DNA of 64,000 nucleotides, taken from contig NZ_JACRMG010000037.1 in NCBI RefSeq assembly GCF_016219575.1, positions 92,127-156,126 of the forward strand. Reading direction: 5' to 3'. Below the pieces are notes generated by a model. The model did not search any database. It had not been told where the DNA came from and saw nothing but the letters and a program-made list of their open reading frames with translations. Within the stretch, counting starts at the first letter, position 1; each line of letters starts with the position of its first letter. Positions 61,226-64,000 of the stretch are shown here, piece by piece. This stretch comes from Bradyrhizobium sp. (GTDB taxonomy: Bacteria; Pseudomonadota; Alphaproteobacteria; Rhizobiales; Xanthobacteraceae). The translations under genes and the position numbers were made by a program.

Positions 61226-61284
61226 CGCCTCGCGCATGGCCTCGGCGAAAGACATCGCCGTGCGGAACGCAGGCGAAACGAATT

Positions 61285-61295
61285 ATTAGGGTTAA
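61285..61295 (+). promoter_or_regulatory. ATTAGGGTTAA element upstream of the second OMP gene
   Basis: The second copy of the 11-base motif found before the preceding OMP gene. The distance to the start codon is 47 bases, so it lies at a possible core-promoter or operator position. Confidence 0.3.
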
Positions 61296-61341
61296 CAGGC
61301 GATGATCATCGCGAAAGTTAGCGAGTTCATGGAGCGTTGCG

Positions 61342-62223
61342 ATGCGTAGGTTCGTGCTGGCGACGGCAATGGTCGGGATGGCATTCGGCGCCCATGCAGC
61401 CGATGTCCCGGATCTGCCGGTACTTCGCGGCAGCTTCGGCTCGGGTAGCCTGAGCACGACCACGCGCAACTGGGACGGCTGGTATGTCGGCGGCCATGTC
61501 GGCTACGCTTCCTCCGAAATGGACTTCAGCCACTCCGTCAGGTCGCTGACCAATTTCATCCTGCGCAACAGCGTGCTGCAGGCGCCCGTCGAGCAGTGGG
61601 CGCTGCTTTCCAAGAATCACGTCCAGGCCAACAGCTTCGGCGCCTTCGCCGGCCGCAACTGGCAGTGGGACGACCTCGTGTTCGGCTTCGAGGTCAACTA
61701 CACCTACTACAACGGCCTGCAGAGTGCTTCGACCAACTCGATGTCCCGGATCATTCCCGGAGAAGCAGCGCCGGCGGGACACACATATACCTATAACACC
61801 ACGCTGGCCGGCCATGCCGGCTTGCAGCTCAAGGACGTCGTGACGTTTCGCGGCCGTACCGGCTGGGTGGTAGGCAATGCCTTACCCTATCTGTTCGGCG
61901 GCCTCGCCGTAGGTCGTGCCGACGTTTCGCGCGCAGCGACCGTTACCTACGACAAGTACGACGACTACGACACTACTACCACGGTCGCCGGCGTCACTAC
62001 GACGACCCAACATCACGACTACTTGTACAGCGACGTCGTGTCCTCGAACGACAAGCGCTCCAACAGCTTCGTGCCCGGCTGGACCGCCGGTCTCGGCATG
62101 GAATACTGCCTGTGGGGCGGCCTGTTCGTGCGCGGCGAGTGGGAGTACATGCGCTTCCTGACCGTCAAGGACATCACGTTCTCGGTCAATAATGCGCGCC
62201 TCGGCATCGGCTACAAGTTCTGA
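61342..62223 (+). CDS. Outer-membrane beta-barrel protein, porin family
   Basis: A 293-residue protein with a signal peptide (FVLATAMVGMAFGAHAAD), the surface-strand motif WDGWYVGGHVGYASSEMDFS, and alternating strands to ITFSVNNARLGIGYKF, whose final Phe is the BAM recognition residue. A loop rich in Tyr, Asp and Thr (YDKYDDYDTTTTVAGVTTTT) may bind calcium or face the medium. It is paralogous in plan to the preceding OMP but clearly diverged. GGAG precedes the ATG. Confidence 0.87.
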   Translation: MRRFVLATAMVGMAFGAHAADVPDLPVLRGSFGSGSLSTTTRNWDGWYVGGHVGYASSEMDFSHSVRSLTNFILRNSVLQAPVEQWALLSKNHVQANSFGAFAGRNWQWDDLVFGFEVNYTYYNGLQSASTNSMSRIIPGEAAPAGHTYTYNTTLAGHAGLQLKDVVTFRGRTGWVVGNALPYLFGGLAVGRADVSRAATVTYDKYDDYDTTTTVAGVTTTTQHHDYLYSDVVSSNDKRSNSFVPGWTAGLGMEYCLWGGLFVRGEWEYMRFLTVKDITFSVNNARLGIGYKF

Positions 62224-62303
62224 TCCGCCTGGCGCGCCCCGCGCCTTGACATGAAATCTTGCGGCTGTTCGGATACCGCCTCCAACCGGAGGCGTGCACC
62301 TTG

Positions 62304-62894
62304 ATGAAGATTTTCGGCGATACCAATTCCGGCAATTGCCTAAAGGTGAAGTGGGTCTGCGACCGGCTGCGGTTGCCCTATCGCTGGATCGACATCGACA
62401 CCATGAAGGGCGAAACCCGGACGCCGGAGTTCCTGAAGCTCAACAGCGCCGGCCAGGTGCCTACCGTCGAGCTCGACGACGGCCGCACGCTGGCGCAATC
62501 CAACGCCATCATCCGCTATCTCGCGCGCGGCAGCGATCTCATTCCTGCCGATCCCTACACGGCCGCGAAAATGGATGAATGGCTGTTCTGGGAGCAATAC
62601 AGCCACGAGCCCTACATCGCGGTCTGCCGCTTCCAGATGGTCTATCTGAAGAAGCCGGCCTCCGAACTCGATCCTGAGAAGGTCAAGCGCGGCCATGCCG
62701 CGCTGGCGCGGATGGAGCAGCATCTGGCGGCATCGCGTTTCCTGGCGGGCGAGGCGGTCTCGCTCGCCGATGTGTCGTTGCTCGCCTATACCCGCCTCGC
62801 GCACGAAGGCGGCTTCGATCTCGCCTCCTATCCGTCCGTGCGACGCTGGATCGGCGAGTCCGGGAAGGCGCTCGGCCTGCCGCCGGCGCAATGA
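62304..62894 (+). CDS. Glutathione S-transferase family protein
   Basis: A 196-residue enzyme with the thioredoxin-like half (MKIFGDTNSGNCLKVKWVCD; SAGQVPTVELDDGRTLAQSN) and a helical half with SLADVSLLAYTRLAHEGGFD. The Ser of DTNSGNC is the likely glutathione-activating residue. Its N-terminus and general layout resemble the GST at 43782-44432, though the two are diverged. GGAGG lies about 14 bases upstream; a TTG one codon earlier is possible. Confidence 0.88.
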   Translation: MKIFGDTNSGNCLKVKWVCDRLRLPYRWIDIDTMKGETRTPEFLKLNSAGQVPTVELDDGRTLAQSNAIIRYLARGSDLIPADPYTAAKMDEWLFWEQYSHEPYIAVCRFQMVYLKKPASELDPEKVKRGHAALARMEQHLAASRFLAGEAVSLADVSLLAYTRLAHEGGFDLASYPSVRRWIGESGKALGLPPAQ

Positions 62895-63034
62895 GCCGGG
62901 GATGTCCGCGGCGGTTGCGGGTATGCGATCCCGTTAACAAGCGGTAAACTAACGATCGCTTTGTCATCCGCCCGGCAGATCGTCGCCGCATTTGCAGCCT
63001 ACCCCGCGCGCCTGGGCAGCACGGGGATATTCAC

Positions 63035-63259
63035 ATGGCGCGCTATTCGATTCGCAAGCTCGGCTGCGAGTATGTCGTACTTGCCGGCGATCAGAGCATT
63101 CTCCGTTTCACGAGCCGGCGGAAGGCGGCAAAGCTCGTTGCCGACGTTGCGGAATTGCTCTCGGTGCAATCGGCTTTGCAGCCCGGGCGTGAGCTTGATC
63201 CAGATCAATCGGACGTGAAGGACGCAAAGTTCCTTGACGGTGAGGGGCGATTCCCTTAA
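63035..63259 (+). CDS. Small soluble protein of unknown function
   Basis: A 74-residue protein: two short strands (YSIRKLGCEYVVLAGD), a helical segment (SRRKAAKLVADVAELLSV) and a polar tail. It has a plausible start (ACGGGGAT region upstream) and lies 57 bases ahead of serC, so the serC leader begins right at its stop codon. No family is recognised. Confidence 0.55.
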   Translation: MARYSIRKLGCEYVVLAGDQSILRFTSRRKAAKLVADVAELLSVQSALQPGRELDPDQSDVKDAKFLDGEGRFP

Positions 63260-63270
63260 TGACCGCGGCG

Positions 63271-63316
63271 GGACACCTCCCCCCAACGGGAGGCTTACTA
63301 TCTGGAAGGATAGATC
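63271..63316 (+). promoter_or_regulatory. serC leader RNA element (two hairpins, second holding the ribosome site)
   Basis: Hairpin 1 is CCTCCC (63276-63281) paired with GGGAGG (63288-63293), loop cccaac. Hairpin 2 is CTATC (63298-63302) paired with GATAG (63309-63313); its loop tggaag together with the first bases of the closing arm makes up the AAGGA ribosome site, three bases before the ATG region. The layout matches the alphaproteobacterial serC motif as I recall it. Folding hairpin 2 should block translation. Confidence 0.65.
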
Positions 63317-64000
63317 ATGACCGTGGCGAAGCCCGCTTCGCGGCCGACCGTGCCGCATTTTTCCTCCGGCCCCTGCGCCAAGCGCCCCGGCTGGGCCCCC
63401 CAAAATCTCAAGGACGCCGCTCTCGGCCGCTCGCATCGCGCGAAGGTCGGCAAGGCCAAGCTCAAGCTCGCGATCGACCTGACGCGCGAAGTGCTTGAAG
63501 TGCCGGCCGACTACAAGATCGGCATCGTGCCTGCGTCCGACACCGGCGCCGTCGAAATGGCGCTGTGGTCGCTGCTCGGACCGCGCCCCGTCACCACCAT
63601 CGCGTGGGAATCCTTCGGCGAAGGCTGGGTCAGCGACGTCGTCAAGGAATTGAAGCTGAAGGATGTCGTCAAGCTCAGTGCGGGCTACGGCGAAATTCCG
63701 GACCTGTCGAAGGCCGACAAGAATTCGGATATCGTGTTTACCTGGAACGGCACCACTTCCGGGGTGCGCGTGCCCAATGCCGACTGGATCAGGGCCGATC
63801 GCGAAGGGCTGACCATCTGCGACGCCACCTCCGCCGCGTTCGCGCAGCCGCTCGACTGGCCGAAACTCGATGTCGTGACCTTCTCCTGGCAGAAGGCGCT
63901 GGGCGGCGAAGCCGCGCACGGCATCATCATTCTGTCGCCGCGCGCGGTGGAACGGCTCGAAACCCACAAGCCCGCCTGGCCGCTGCCGAAAATCTTCCGC
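63317..64000 (+). CDS. serC: Phosphoserine aminotransferase, 5-prime part
   Basis: The first 228 codons of the PLP enzyme that makes 3-phosphoserine from 3-phosphohydroxypyruvate and glutamate in serine synthesis. The family start VPHFSSGPCAKRPGW is present, as are ASDTGAVEMALWSLLGPR, TWNGTTSGVRVPNADW, CDATSAAFAQPLDWPKLD and the cofactor lysine in FSWQKALGGEAAHGIII. It runs off the window. It is probably followed by serA, as in relatives. A leader RNA element precedes it. Confidence 0.95.
   Translation, partial: MTVAKPASRPTVPHFSSGPCAKRPGWAPQNLKDAALGRSHRAKVGKAKLKLAIDLTREVLEVPADYKIGIVPASDTGAVEMALWSLLGPRPVTTIAWESFGEGWVSDVVKELKLKDVVKLSAGYGEIPDLSKADKNSDIVFTWNGTTSGVRVPNADWIRADREGLTICDATSAAFAQPLDWPKLDVVTFSWQKALGGEAAHGIIILSPRAVERLETHKPAWPLPKIFR

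Noticed and set aside
1..64000. CRISPR arrays, tRNA and rRNA genes
   Set aside because: No regularly spaced direct repeats and no sequence with tRNA arms or rRNA signatures were noticed by eye; a dedicated scan (tRNAscan-SE, CRISPR finder) would be needed to exclude them.

Overview
The window looks like a chromosomal stretch of a high-GC alphaproteobacterium of the Nitrobacteraceae/Bradyrhizobiaceae type (Bradyrhizobium or Rhodopseudomonas-like). The evidence is strong GC-rich codon use, two Omp31/Omp25-type outer-membrane barrels, a serC leader hairpin pair of the rhizobial kind, a DUF992 secreted protein, an UvrB with long tails, and several families of palindromic intergenic repeats that resemble those common in Bradyrhizobium. 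No rRNA, tRNA, CRISPR array, integrase or transposase gene was recognised. All calls come from reading the sequence; no database search was run.

Layout. 0-3.7 kb: small NTF2-like and secreted proteins with palindromic repeats. 3.7-6.1 kb: a compact restriction-modification locus of lower GC, with an MT-A70 adenine methyltransferase between two different BglII-like endonucleases. 6.1-9.1 kb: uvrB, whose C-terminal tail reads through a palindromic repeat. 9.4-16 kb: two small proteins, a LysR regulator, a TauE/SafE exporter, and a gene pair made of a PhoU/DUF47-like protein and a PPDK-like protein that lacks the PEP-binding barrel. 16-17.4 kb: a glutathione S-transferase and a nitroreductase. 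17.6-19.2 kb: a second low-GC insert coding a TcmP-like protein and a Gp37/Gp68 three-cysteine protein. 19.3-22.4 kb: a CWC protein and the DUF1800/DUF1501 pair. 22.4-22.85 kb: a DUF559 nuclease tightly framed by inverted palindromic repeats. 22.9-26.3 kb: an aldo/keto reductase and two orphan periplasmic binding proteins.

26.4-37.4 kb is a signalling and cell-envelope region: a histidine kinase, a response regulator and a REC-cyclase in one translationally coupled operon; a membrane protein with octapeptide repeats; a pair of exported caspase-fold proteins (one with an intact His/Cys dyad fused to an S74 intramolecular chaperone, one with both residues lost); a small secreted protein; and an outer-membrane barrel. 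37.7-45.9 kb: an FAD oxidoreductase followed by a decayed glycosyltransferase, a membrane PAS protein, a DUF486 protein, an alpha/beta-hydrolase-cyclase, a PQQ-type sugar dehydrogenase, a GST and a GT87-type membrane protein. 46-64 kb: mostly housekeeping genes (aspartate aminotransferase, an EF-G paralogue, a shikimate dehydrogenase paralogue, an FMN alpha-hydroxy-acid dehydrogenase, glmM, an Fsr-like MFS transporter, two OMPs, a GST and the start of serC), broken by a large receptor cyclase with a built-in NMT1/THI5 binding domain.

The best candidates for poorly described biology are the TcmP-Gp68 pair, the repeat-framed DUF559 unit, the dual-endonuclease RM locus, the active-caspase/pseudocaspase pair with the S74 fusion, and the barrel-less PPDK with its PhoU-like partner.
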